A DNA stretch of 64,000 bases, from positions 282,923-346,922 of the forward strand of contig CM041204.1 of NCBI GenBank assembly GCA_023078555.1, written 5' to 3'. The translations under genes were made by a program, and so were the position numbers. The notes under the pieces are model-generated. The model saw nothing but the letters and a program-made list of their open reading frames with translations. It did no database searches and was not told the origin of the DNA. This DNA comes from Ulva prolifera. Its lineage: Eukaryota; Chlorophyta; Ulvophyceae; Ulvales; Ulvaceae. Shown one piece after another: positions 21,467 through 32,439 of the stretch. Each line of letters starts with the position of its first letter. Position 1 is the first letter of the stretch.

Positions 21467-24316
21467 CAAAGCTGGATCAGATCGGGTTCGCGGTTCACAT
21501 GTTTCACATGTGTGCGCACGGCGGTGACCGCCCCACCAGCCTCCACAGCGATGCCTCTGCTCTCAATCTTCTCCGCATGCACCACTAGATCCTCCGCGTC
21601 CAGATGTGAGCCTGCCCCGGTGACAAGCACAGCGTGATCTCGGAAATCCGTGATTATTGACTCAGTCATGGTGGCTGTGGTTTTGCGCACAGTGGCTGTG
21701 GCGCCGCCGCTCACCACGAGCATGCAGTCCAGCAGGGCCACGTCCTCCAGCACGAGGCGGCATCGATGCCCGTGGCAGAACAGCAGCCCTCCTGTGGCAT
21801 ACCCCGTGTGTCACATGCATGCTGATGGTGCATCACCCTGCTTCAAATTCACGGTCGTCCGTGCGTAGGTCGTTCCATGCACACTTTTTTATCATGATCA
21901 CAGTGGCACTACGCCACACAAGGCGTGCTAACGGCGAGTGTGCCTCACCTTGAATGTCAGCGTTCTTCAGCAAGATTTCACTCGTGCCCACCAGCATGAT
22001 GATGCCGGTCTGGCCCAGCTGCAGGCAGGCATTTGACACTGTCACGCCATGTTGAGAGAGCACCACGCCCCTCTGCGCCTCCGGGGACTTTTTACTATTG
22101 CCAGCCACAGGCAGCTGCAGGAACCCGGATTGTGCGTGCTCTGGGTCAGACGGCGCAAGCATGCTGCGCAGGCTGGACTTTGCCCCGGGAACCTCCATCT
22201 TTCCGTACTTCAGTCCGAGGACCGACGCAACCACTTCTACGGCATCTAGATTGAGAATGCTGCTACGGGCAATGGATAGGGCCTGCTTGCGGTTCTCAGA
22301 CGTCACAGGGAAGTTGAAGGTGCGGCCTGGGTGGCTGACCGAAAGCGACCCAAGCTGCGCCAGTGTCTCGAGGCCCTGCGCAAGCTCAAGTTTATGCAAG
22401 CGCATCACCAGTCCATTTCTGTAGCTTAGACGGCAACACTGCGAATAGATGCAATTGAGGGCCCCACACCCTGCGCTGCAGGTGGCCGATTCCATTGCAT
22501 ACTGTACAATTAACACATACATACACAGGGAGTTGTCTGTCCTGCGAAAGTCACTCACGGATGATCAGTTATGACATGCATCAGTGCATGGGAAGACAGC
22601 ACAGAATCACAGCGACAAGAATTGTGACGAAAACATATCTCAGTTGCAAGGGATGCATATGGCTTCACCGCGTGACAGCGCAGCAGCGAATCAGCACCGG
22701 AACAAGGCCGTGTTCTGCAAACTCACAGGCGCAAAACATTGGTGGTGGCCCAAGCTGTAGGGAATCAACTTCAAATCATTCACAACAGCGCAACCTTGAG
22801 TTGAAGCATTGCATCAAGGCTCTATGTAATGACTTGCATATGACCCTGGCTCAGGAATCACATGGCTTAAGCGTCCAGGGACTCGCCCTGCATGGGCCAC
22901 ACCTCCAGGCCTGGGGAAACTCCAGGCTTTTCCGCAGCATGAGAGCTGCGTGGGTCGTATGCAGGCATCGGCTCGGCACGCTTCGCGTCCACCTCAGCAC
23001 GGTCATGTGGCCCTGCAGGGGCACGGACCCGCACTGAAGGTGTGCCCAACCTGTGTGGTAGCCAAGCGGTACATTTATCAAACGATATCGGGCGATTTTT
23101 GGCCACTGCAGCCTGAGACGGCATCTGCAGTTGGGCGAGCCCGAATCAAGCGCAGGTGTGATGTCATAAGCGGACACGCACACCGAAGCATGAAACCAGG
23201 TGCTGCCCAACCTGTCAGGGCATGCCGTATATATGTCTGCAGATCACCGTGCACAAGCCATGCACATGGCCATGCACAGTGCCGCCACTGCTTGCCAAGC
23301 TGAGCTTTCAGAACAGTGCACCGTGCTCCCGATCAAAGAGCCTGGAGTCCATGCTTCCCACACAGCTTGCAAGGTGACAACCCTACAGTTTATGGAAGCA
23401 CCTGGACTATGCGATGCAGCTTGGGCGTGCTGGACGCACCAGGCAAGCCATGGACTTGCATCCACTCTCCGATGAGCGTCGCGCCTCCTTCCACGGCAAT
23501 GGCCGGCGTCGCCGCGGCAAAGACGTGGACGTCTGAAACGTGCAGAGTGGTGCCTTCCCCTTTGACGAGAACAGCAGGGGTGTTGATCAGGTATGTCCCA
23601 GAGAAGCGGGCCTTGGTGGCACGCAGCTCTGCGCTGGCCCCGCCATGCATCATGAGCTTGCAGTCGTCAAGGGTGACATCTTGCAGCGTGAGGCAGCAGT
23701 TGGGGCCCTCGCAGATGATGAAGCCTCCTACGCAGCCGCCCACAAGGCCTCGGCTCTTCAATGCTCATGCCTGGTTCATAATATTGATGCATTGCAAGCT
23801 GTGGCTAGACAAGGGAGTTATGGTGAATATACGCGTGCGGTGGAACCATGCAGAGCATGGTGACCAACTTGAGGTGAACACTTGACATTCACAAAGCCGG
23901 CAAATGTGTGGGACATGCCCGAAGTCCATGCATGTGTAGCACGTCGACTTGGCCACAGCTTTCGCACCCTTGAACACACAATTTCGGAACACTGTGTTGC
24001 TGGTTCCCTCCAACACGATGCCAAACAGCCCGAGCTGCAGGCATGCATTGTCAATCACTGCACCGCCACGGTTCAGCGCCATCCCCAAGCACATCTCCAG
24101 CTTCTCGTGCCCGTTGCGTCGGTAAAATGTCTTACCCTGCTCGGGGCTATGCTTCTGTAGCAGGTGTGACACGTCCCGGCCCAACGCCATACAGTCCTCT
24201 GGATTAAGGGGCAGCGGGTGCTGCGTGTACCTGCCCCCGAAACGGAACACGTGGCCGAGGTTACTCAAGGCAAGGCGGCTGAACAGCTGCGCAATTGAGG
24301 TGAGGCCACTAACGTC
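21467..24316 (-). CDS. Unit B, beta-helix portion
   Basis: Exons: 24316-23968 (starts DVSGLTSIAQLF after GTCCAG, phase 0), 23727-23440 (GGFIICEGPNCCLTLQDVTL), 22375-21949 (GLETLAQLGSLSVSHPGRTF, ends CAAG|GTGAGG) and 21791-about 21467 (GGLLFCHGHRCRLVLEDVAL). All four are open and follow the unit A boundaries closely. Strand/turn repeats such as GGATATVRKTTAT and FRDHAVLVTGAGSHLDAED support a parallel beta-helix. In unit B the kinase tail exon ends EMQE|GTATGCC in phase 0, fitting the phase-0 start here. No active-site residues can be named; it might bind cell-wall or extracellular glycans, but no signal peptide or membrane segment is seen. Confidence 0.7.
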
Positions 24317-24368
24317 CTGGACATAACAACTCTGATGAGTCATCAGCAATTATCGATCCCTCAGGAGT

Positions 24369-24417
24369 GTACAACATTGCACTGTAGTATGTCATGTACG
24401 ACAGTGCAATGTTGTAT
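24369..24417. repeat. Stem-loop, 17-bp perfect stem
   Basis: GTACAACATTGCACTGT (24369-24385) pairs with its complement at 24401-24417 (ACAGTGCAATGTTGTAT, one end mismatch) around 15 bp. It lies in the intron between the kinase tail and the beta-helix of unit B and is absent at the equivalent place in A. Confidence 0.65.
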
Positions 24418-24841
24418 GATGTGCGATCAGGGACAGCTGCAGGGCCCAGACGCCCGGAGAAAGCTCCATCAATGCCTAACTTTTGGCCAGCTATGGACAC
24501 TGAAAACACGCTGTGCATGAAGTAGCGAACAAGATCTTGAGACAATTTGCATGCAGCGCGCACGGCCACGTCAGGTTGACTTTATTATAATTTATTAAGT
24601 ATTAATTGATCTCGGCATCAACGCTGATATTCACAGGTTGCATACAAGTGACTGAAAAGACGGAGCCGCGATTGCGCACAGGCATCTACAGGTTACAGAC
24701 ATATCGACACTTCGTGTTGGGCGTCGACGTCTGGTCTATGTGCTTACTGACTGTGCATTGTCGCATGTACAGTACCGGTGCATTGTGTTGTTTGGAGGGC
24801 ACAGGTGACTCTGCGTCCGATCCGGAGCTGGCATGGCATAC

Positions 24842-27800
24842 CTCTTGCATCTCTGGTCTACCGTAGACGTGACGCTGTGCTGAAACCTTTATAGCTGACG
24901 CTTGGTGTCGCATAGATGAGCCTGAAGAATAAGGAGCTGACACTCCTTGCGCAGCCGCAGCTGCAGCCGCTGATGACAACTTCACCTGGCTGTTACAAGG
25001 GGCTCCCTCTGCAGGTGTTCCGGCAGGGGGCACCACCTGCGCATGTGCAGAGCCTGACCATGAGGTTTCAAGCCCGCCAGTTCTCACGCAAGATGTCATC
25101 GAAAGCATCTGGATCTCAGACTGCTGCGATGTGCGCGTATGCGCTGTACTACAGCAGCTGCCACTACTAGCTGCTGCAGGCTCTGACATCTTGGATGGCT
25201 GCTCCGTCACAGGCGCAGAGACAGCTGCCAGAGACTGCTGACGAGAAGGCCCAAGGTTCAGAAACTTGAAGTCACCTCCGCTGCCACCCGCGGGGCTTCC
25301 TTTCGGCTCCAAACGTGCAGACTTGCCGCAAGCATCTTTTGTACTGTCTGCAGCGGGTTGCATGTTAGCAGAGCTCCCCTCCCCGGCACTGGCACGCACA
25401 GGTACGTGCGGCTGCGGCCTCATGCCGACGGAGACATGTCGATCGCCAAATGCGATGAAACGCGTGGAGCAGCCTTCAGCAAGGAATGCGAACTGGATGG
25501 CCATCAGCTGCTGCTGCACGGACGCCAGTGACGGCCTGTCGGCAGCTTCGATGGCTGTCATGGACGTGATGAGCTGCTTCAGGGCAGGAGGCTGTACGTA
25601 AGCAGGCACTGGGATCGGCATTCCTGCACATGTACACACCAGATCTTCCTCGGCTTGCGCCACATTGATCTCAGAGGCTCTGCGGCACCCAGCGAATAGC
25701 CAGAAACTCCAAAATAACTTTGCATGGCAGCTGCAAATGACAACATGACGATACAAAAGTGCCACTGCATCTGGTGCCATGTTCTGGAGGAGATCCCTTC
25801 AGCAGTTTCAAAGCATGCTTGGTCAAAATGCAAGCTTCTGTCAGCCTGCGGTGTTGAACACAGCATAGCGGAGGCTGAACACACCTGAGAAGAGCTTGGC
25901 AAGGATGGCCTCGAGGGTGTCTCCGCCGTACGGGTGCGCCCCGGTCGCGGCGTAGAGCAGCGTCGCGCCCATGCTGTACACGTCGCTGCGCCGCTGCGCG
26001 TTGCCCAGCAGCTGCTCCTTCGACGCGTACCCCGGCGTCCCCTTAGCCACACCCTTCACCATTGTCTGCATCGCTGTTGTGATGGATGAGCGCACGCACG
26101 TCGGCAGCCGCTTTGCCAGCCCAAAGTCGGCCAGCCGCACACTGTGCTGCGCTGCGTCGCCATCTCCACCATCACCTCTGGATGCCTTGCTGGAGGGCGC
26201 CAGGAGGATGTTGCCGGGGGTGACGTCAAGGTGGAGGCAGCGCGCGCTACGGTGCACGGCGTCCAGCGCGGAGCACAGCATGAGGCCCAGCGTGACGAGG
26301 TCCAACGGCGGCAGGCCGGGCAGCTTGCACTGCTGCTTCGCACTTGGCACAAGCTCCGCCAGGCTCCCTTCGCACAGCTCCATCAGCAGCCTGCAGTTGC
26401 AGTGCATGAGCAGGCTGAGAACTAGACAGCGGTGCTTACTGTGGGATTTGCATGCATTGCAGCAGACTTCAGTCAGCGAATGGCAAGATGACAACTAGTT
26501 CTGGCTTCACAGGTAATGTTCACCATCCACGTAACCTGCGGCGCTGCGTACTTGTTGAGACATTCAAAAGTTTGAATCAACTTCACAGGCAGGACTAGGT
26601 TTTGAAGTTAATTCGGATGAGATTCGGTTTCAGTGTTTGTTTTCTGCCGTTCACTCTTTTGTAATTCTCCTCTTTTTTATTGTTGAAACATTCATCGTTT
26701 CACTGTATACGCAGGCTGTAGCTAGCAGGCTCTCACAGTTGTCCGTTGTAAGCCCACGAACGGCAGTCAGGGCGCACACCAGAGCTCAGAGTCAGTCCAG
26801 CAGTAGCCGTGCAGCTTGCACACGTGCGGGCTCGCAACACCCGCGATGTATGACGTCGACACCACCTGCTTCACCGCTGCCATTTCCTTCGCGCCCGCAC
26901 CGGCCGGCAGCGGCACCTGCTTCACTGCAATTCGTCGCCCTCCTAGCCACCCCTCCTGCACGGTGCCCTCCCCCCCGGCCCCCAGCCGCTTCCCCAGCGT
27001 CACATCGGAACTCCGCACCAGGCGCAGCGCGTAGCCGTGGCTCTCCGCCGACACAACCTTCGAGACAGTTTCATTCTCTTCCAACAGCGCGTCCTCCGCC
27101 AGAGGCGCGTGGCACAGGGTGCACTGCCGATCCCGCACGAGTTGTTGCGCTCCGGTGTGCGAGACGGCGAAGCCGCAGCACGGCAACGTTACGGGGCGGA
27201 GGGGGCCCTCCGGCATGAGGGGCACTCCCAGCACGAGGCAGGCGGTGACGGCTAGGCAGCCCTTGCTGATAGCCTCCTTCAGGGCTGCCGCCAACGTCTC
27301 ATTGCTGGCCGGGGTCTCGCCGTCCGCTGCCTCGTCCAGCTCGTCCAGTGCCTGCACGCATGGGGATCATGCTTACATGCGTGCCTGCAGTGCTCATCAT
27401 GATGCGGGTCATACATGTGCAGCAACCAACGCGACTGCAAGACAGGACGGGCATGATTGGCTGTTGTACGTACCCGTCAACGCGGTGTTTCATTTCGACG
27501 GCGACAGCTAAACTGTGAAGCGAATGCGAGCGCCACGGGCAGCCAACCAACACCGATACTTCGAACGGCAGAGTAGAGAACACACTTTACGTAGGCACAA
27601 GAGTCAGGGTGTGTCCTGCCTGACATATTGTGAAAGTCCAGTGGTAGAGCGGTCTTATCACTGGGCTGTCACACATATGTGGTCATGCATGCACATGTTG
27701 CCCGTACGAGTCGTCTGGAGCATCGATCGAGCTCTAGCCTAGGCGCCAGCAGATGCGCAGTACGGCAAAGCACGGCTGCAGCACAGCACATCTACATTTA

Positions 27801-28890
27801 CTGGGAGGCGCACACCACCGTCGGTACCTGCGTTCATACAGGTCACACATTTTCAGAGGCACAGAAGATCACCTCAAGGATGCGCCCGGACTGCATGCTG
27901 GCGGCGGCGCCGGCGGGCATGCCGCAGAAGCGCTCCAGGCAGCCCTTGATCTGCTCGATGTCCGCACTCATCTCGCGCTGCATCGTCAGCATCTGCCGCG
28001 AGAACGAGTCGACTGTGAGCTGCAGCACGTCCACCGCGTCCATCAGCTGCTCCAGCCCCTCCCCCAGCCGCAGCTGCAGCGCGACACAACCCTCCACCAC
28101 CTTGTCAGTGCTATCGGCATTCAACTGCAGCATGCTGTCATGCATGGTGGCCATGCATTGCTGGATGTCGGCGACGGTCGCGGTCGTCGAGGCCATGGAC
28201 TCGACGGTGGCCTGGAGGTGGCGGAGGTGCACAGCGGCCTCGCAGGAAGAGTCCTGGAGGGAGATGGCGCGGCTCTGGAGTTCGGCGACGGCGGTGGAGA
28301 CGTTGGCGGCAGAGGCGACGGAGACGGTGAGCAGGGGGAGTAGCTGCTGTATCTTCTGCATGACTGTGCGCATGCGCTCCTGCAGCAGCGGGAACTTCAA
28401 AGCAGTACAAACAGAAGTTACTTTCAGTTGTTCATGACGCCATGTGAACGTTGACATGGCACTGCACAAGGGGCGGCTATTGGAATTTGAATGCATGATG
28501 ATCTGCAATCATCGTGTGTAAGCATGTAAGGGAGAACCGTTAGCCCCCCTGTTCAGTGAGCATGCGGCACTCTGCCTTTACGTAAGTTCTTTGGTCGCCT
28601 ATGATGTAACAGTACGACCTCCTGATGTGCAGGACTGTCACTGTTACAGGCACGGCCAGTGCACGATCAGCTTGCAGCTTTCATACTTGACGGTCGCATC
28701 GGGCAGAGGGCGGCACACCGTCTCGCTGCGTATGTTCCACAAGGAGGCGGCGGCGCCGCGGCTTTCGTACTGGGAGAGCTTGTCTGAGGCCACCCCCACC
28801 AGCGCCCCCAGCTCCCGCACCACCGGCTCCGCGTGCGGTGGCACGTCCGCCTTGACACTCTCCAGAACCTTGGCAACGTTCTGCATGAAC
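24842..28890 (-). CDS. Unit B, coiled-coil/U-box-like/protein kinase portion
   Basis: Exons: 28890-about 28648, 28379-27873, 27351-26780, 26390-25885 and 25623-24842. Domain order equals unit A: two helical exons (MQNVAKVLESV; QLRLGEGLEQLMDAVDV), U-box-like Cys motif (LPCCGFAV, CTLCHAPL), glycine loop GAGGEGTV, IAVKQV, hinge LLMELCEGSLAELV, HLDVTPGN, ADFGLAK, GTPGYASKEQ and RRSDVYSMG. The tail exon continues PALKQLITSMTAIEAADRP, a Ser/Ala-rich stretch, and ends CAAGAG|GTATGCC. All expected kinase residues apart from the HRD Arg and Lys are present, so it may be the best-preserved copy. An intron carries a 115-bp insertion (26587-26703) missing from A. The gene start is unclear; a possible upstream exon is at 30589-30725. 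Confidence 0.8.
26587..26703. mobile_element. Short insertion with a TIR-family end, unit B intron
   Basis: Unit A has an uninterrupted sequence here (AATCAACTTCAC continuing to TGTATACGCAGG near 15545). Unit B has about 115 extra bp holding ATTCGGATGAGATTCGGTTT and CCGTTCACTCTTTTGT. TTCAC occurs on both sides and may be a 5-bp target duplication. Confidence 0.65.
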
Positions 28891-29217
28891 CTGCAACCCG
28901 GCCCAGCCACAGCGTCAGCTTGGGACTGAATTCCCACTGGCTGGGTAAGATGTCAATGTTGAACATCATGATGCACCTATGTGGCCAGAAGTGTCTACAG
29001 AAGTTCTAGAGTACACGGGAGCAGACTAATTAGTTATAACATAGCACATGGGTCCATTTTGTAGTATTGTATTCTCCCGTAAATAGCACATTGGTCCATT
29101 CCAAATCAACATCCATCCACACAGCCGCACTGCCGCAGTCTCACAGACACCCTGTTGGCCGGCAGGCGCATGCAGTGGCCTCTCGTCTGGGGTCAGCTGC
29201 AGGGAATCAAGGTGATC

Positions 29218-29610
29218 TGTTACAAGGACAAACGTGGCGGGACGGGCAGCGATGCGAAGGAAGCAAGCAGATCAAGTACAAACCCAGACACCCACGCAAC
29301 ACACACAGAACTCATCACGTGCCCGGAAATTGACGTCGCACCCAGAACCTCAGACCGCTACACGCCCACACCCCCACACGCACCCAAACAGACACACACC
29401 GCCCCACACAGCACCCCACACCACAACGCTTGTCCCCGCACGACAGAGCCACGCCCGACGAAGGACCGCCCGAGGCTGCCGGTCCGGGCCGCCTGACTGC
29501 CGGAAGCCTCCTCCGCCCCTAACCCCACCCCACCCCACCCCCAGACCCACAGCGCATGCGCACCCTGCCAGCCTGGCAGACCGCCACGCGGCCCAGCCGG
29601 CCCACACCGG
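29218..29610 (-). mobile_element. Truncated LINE 3' tail, about 390 bp
   Basis: The plus strand starts CTGTTACAAGGACAAACGTG, followed by C/A-rich DNA and a GC-rich part with CGACAGAGCCACGCCCGACG. The last part matches, in LINE sense, the plus-strand fragment at 62.84-63.06 kb. It carries the 3' untranslated region only, with no reverse-transcriptase code. A weaker relative lies at about 29752-29812. Confidence 0.6.
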
Positions 29611-30588
29611 AGACGATGCGGTTTCCAGGCTGCTCCTGTGGGGAGTGCACTGTCATATGCATGCACATGCCATCGAAGGCATCCCGGACACCCAACAGCC
29701 AGAGGCCAGTGGCCGTTGCACCACGTGGTGTCAAGCAGGCGGGACACACAAGGACGCACAGGGACAAACGTGGCGTGGCGGGAAGCACCACGAAAAGAAC
29801 GAGCATCGTTAGATCACAATCATGGATTTAGACAAGTACACCCTAGCTGGCTGTACAGGCACCGCTCGCCTGCAGAGGCAGCTGGCGAGCACGCGGGCGC
29901 GGTATTGCAATGGCTCAAGCACACCACAGCGTGGCTGCGCTCAGCACATCGGCTCATGCATACATTCTGACGCACGCGTTTGTACGCGGGCGCTGCGAGG
30001 ACTGAGCCTCACATTCGCAGTTGAGTCATGATATTGCCGACGCTACTAGTAGCTGCGAACACCGAGACGGGGACCGACCTGTATTAATTTACGCACTGTT
30101 ATGGACATATCAGCCGGAAATGCACGGTATATAGCGTAAACATTACACTGCTAGTCTGGCAGTGTTGAAGACAAGTCTTGGACGAGTGTCTCGGCGGCAC
30201 AGTCTACGTCGGCTTTCAAACTCGTCGTTGACTGTTCACAGCGAAGGCAACGGGCATAGAAAGCCATAGCAAAGGTCAAGTGCCGAATGCATGATTGAAG
30301 GTTCCTCTACAGGTGCATCCGTTCATGTTGACAATTCTAGCGACCTCGAGAGCCATGGGCAGGTCCAGACTCTGACTCTAGGCACCCAGCGCAGGTCTGC
30401 GACCATATGGATATCGCGCTTCCTCAGAAATACTATACTACAAGGCCAGCGTCAGCGCATTCTAGGCTACGAGCATTAGAAATCATTCCCGTGTCTGGTG
30501 CACTGGCGATGTGCCGGAATTGCGAGAACCAACAGCACGCACAGGACCCGGATGTGATCGAGAGACACGCTACAAGCTAGCACCGCGC

Positions 30589-30725
30589 ACATTGCGAATG
30601 TTTTCCTCTCTCCATCGCGAGCTCTATACAGCTTGAATAGCGTATATGCCTCTCTGATGATCAGCTGAATGGCACCGTCTGCGCCAGAGGGCAGCAGCTC
30701 CATGCTCCAGAGCTTGAGCAGCCAA
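30589..30725 (-). CDS. Possible upstream exon of unit B gene
   Basis: The minus strand encodes WSMELLPSGADGAIQLIIRE and AYTLFKLYRARDGERKTF, the counterpart of the segment at 19190-19325. The frame is open in both copies and a possible donor GCAAT|GTGCGC is conserved. The surrounding about 450 bp is also duplicated, so conservation alone does not prove coding. It lies 1.7 kb upstream of the first certain exon of unit B. Confidence 0.3.
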
Positions 30726-32435
30726 CTTGACCCTTGGCGACGCCGAAACTGCGAAGTCCGCGCCGTGTATCGCCCAGGCAGTGATGAGCCTTTCAGCAAA
30801 ACGCTGCTGTACGCGCGTTATACGTCGCTGTCGATCCTTCCCACGTTTGTCAAAGCCGAGACAAGAGCTCGATTGGACTGGCAGTCCACAGTTGGAGACT
30901 CTGCAGACAGACTTACAACGGAAGAGATGCATGGTGACTTTTTGTTTCTCCATCTACAATTACCAGGATAGCATCTGGTGCTCCTTTCCAGACCCACGGC
31001 GGGCGACGGTAGCACACGTGTATGGTACGGTGTGGCTACAGGCTACATTCATTGCTGAACCGGTCCTTGCGGGCAGCATCCTGTGCGCCATGACCCCCAC
31101 CCAGACAGACGCGTTCGGATCGGCCACTCATCCTTCAGAACGCACTGACTCAGCGATGGCAATTTTTGCCGCGTGTCACCAACCCCCGCATGCGAATGCC
31201 TAGGCAGGAAGCTTCCACGGCCATGTCTGCAGAGCCATGAAACGCCCTGAATAAGGGCTATAGCCCATGTTCAGTGCACTTGCTCAGTCAACATCTGCGT
31301 TGCGCCGGTTCGATGTGGTACTGTCTCAAGTTTCTGCGGAGCTGCCATATGGGCGCTGTGCTGCACGGGCCCGGGTTGCGTTGGTGTACAAGTGCCGCAT
31401 CATGATGCTGTTATGTGGGAGCAGATCTGCATGTTGTGGCGGTGTTGTGGGGCCCGGGACGGAGGGGTTTTGGGCACGGACGGCCCTTCGCGCTGCCCTT
31501 GACCAGCACCACCCCGTGCGCAGCTTCAGAGCACCACGTCTACACTCATCGCACAGATTATTCTGGCTGAAAGGCTTGCTCGCAGCGCGGGCCTGCCCAA
31601 GCCGCAGCTGTGAGACGTCGACGTCTGGCCTGGATCCAGGCCACCCGGCCTCCGGATCCAATCCAGGCCCTTGACGGCAGCAAGCGCTGCTTCCGCCCGC
31701 GAGCATAGCAGAGGCCGTCTCGCACCCTAGCAGCGCAGCACACAGCACGCCATTTGGGGGCACACAAACTTACTGAGCCGCAGTCTGAGACGCTAGCTTG
31801 CATGCGGAAGTGTCTTTGCGGAGAACCAGAATTGCGTAGGCCGCGTTAGCAGCCAGCTGTGTATGGGCGAGTAACGGAGTCGGCTTGCTTGTGCCGCTTT
31901 TCTGTTCTTGTCATGCGCAAATCTCCCGCGGTGGTACCTGCCCCTCTGACTTTGTCCAAGTGACACCCTTATCTTCCTGTATTGCAGTATATCGGGTCCG
32001 CCCCTGAAACGCGATCACAGCATCACACCCATGTGATGGCACGTTATGTGCCCGTTACATCGGTTGGCTGCGATCTTGGTTGTTGCAATCCATACACGCC
32101 AAAATGTGTGGTCCTTGATGAACACAAGGACCAGAGGCGAGGAGGCAGGTGGAACCACAAAGACACCGAGTAGCTCAAGGAAAGGCCACCAACACAGCAC
32201 AACGCGCCCAAGTCAATGTCAGGTGCCCACACAAAAAGCCCACCTGCCCAACAAAGACACTCAGCTCCCCCCCCCCCCCCCCCCCCCCCCCCGCGCATGA
32301 GCAGAAACCAAGGCAGAGCCATTGCACACACCATGAGCCACACAGAAACCAGCCCCCATGATCAAATTACCCATTGATGCAAGTGGCAAGGGATATGATA
32401 GCTGAAGGAGGTGACGCAAACCCGGGCTCATGGCG
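30726..32435. other. Spacer between units B and C; 26-C run
   Basis: The first 300 bp still match the unit A upstream region (19.3-19.7 kb). The remainder holds a 26-C run at 32267-32292 and a weak LINE-tail-like segment near 32110. No spliced gene or known domain is visible. Confidence 0.45.
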
Positions 32436-32439
32436 TCAC

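Noticed and set aside
29233..29812. His/Thr/Pro-rich open frame
   Set aside because: It follows the C/A-rich antisense of a LINE 3' region; no coding evidence.
31326..31763. Arg/Ala-rich open frame
   Set aside because: No domain, no paralog support and no splice context.
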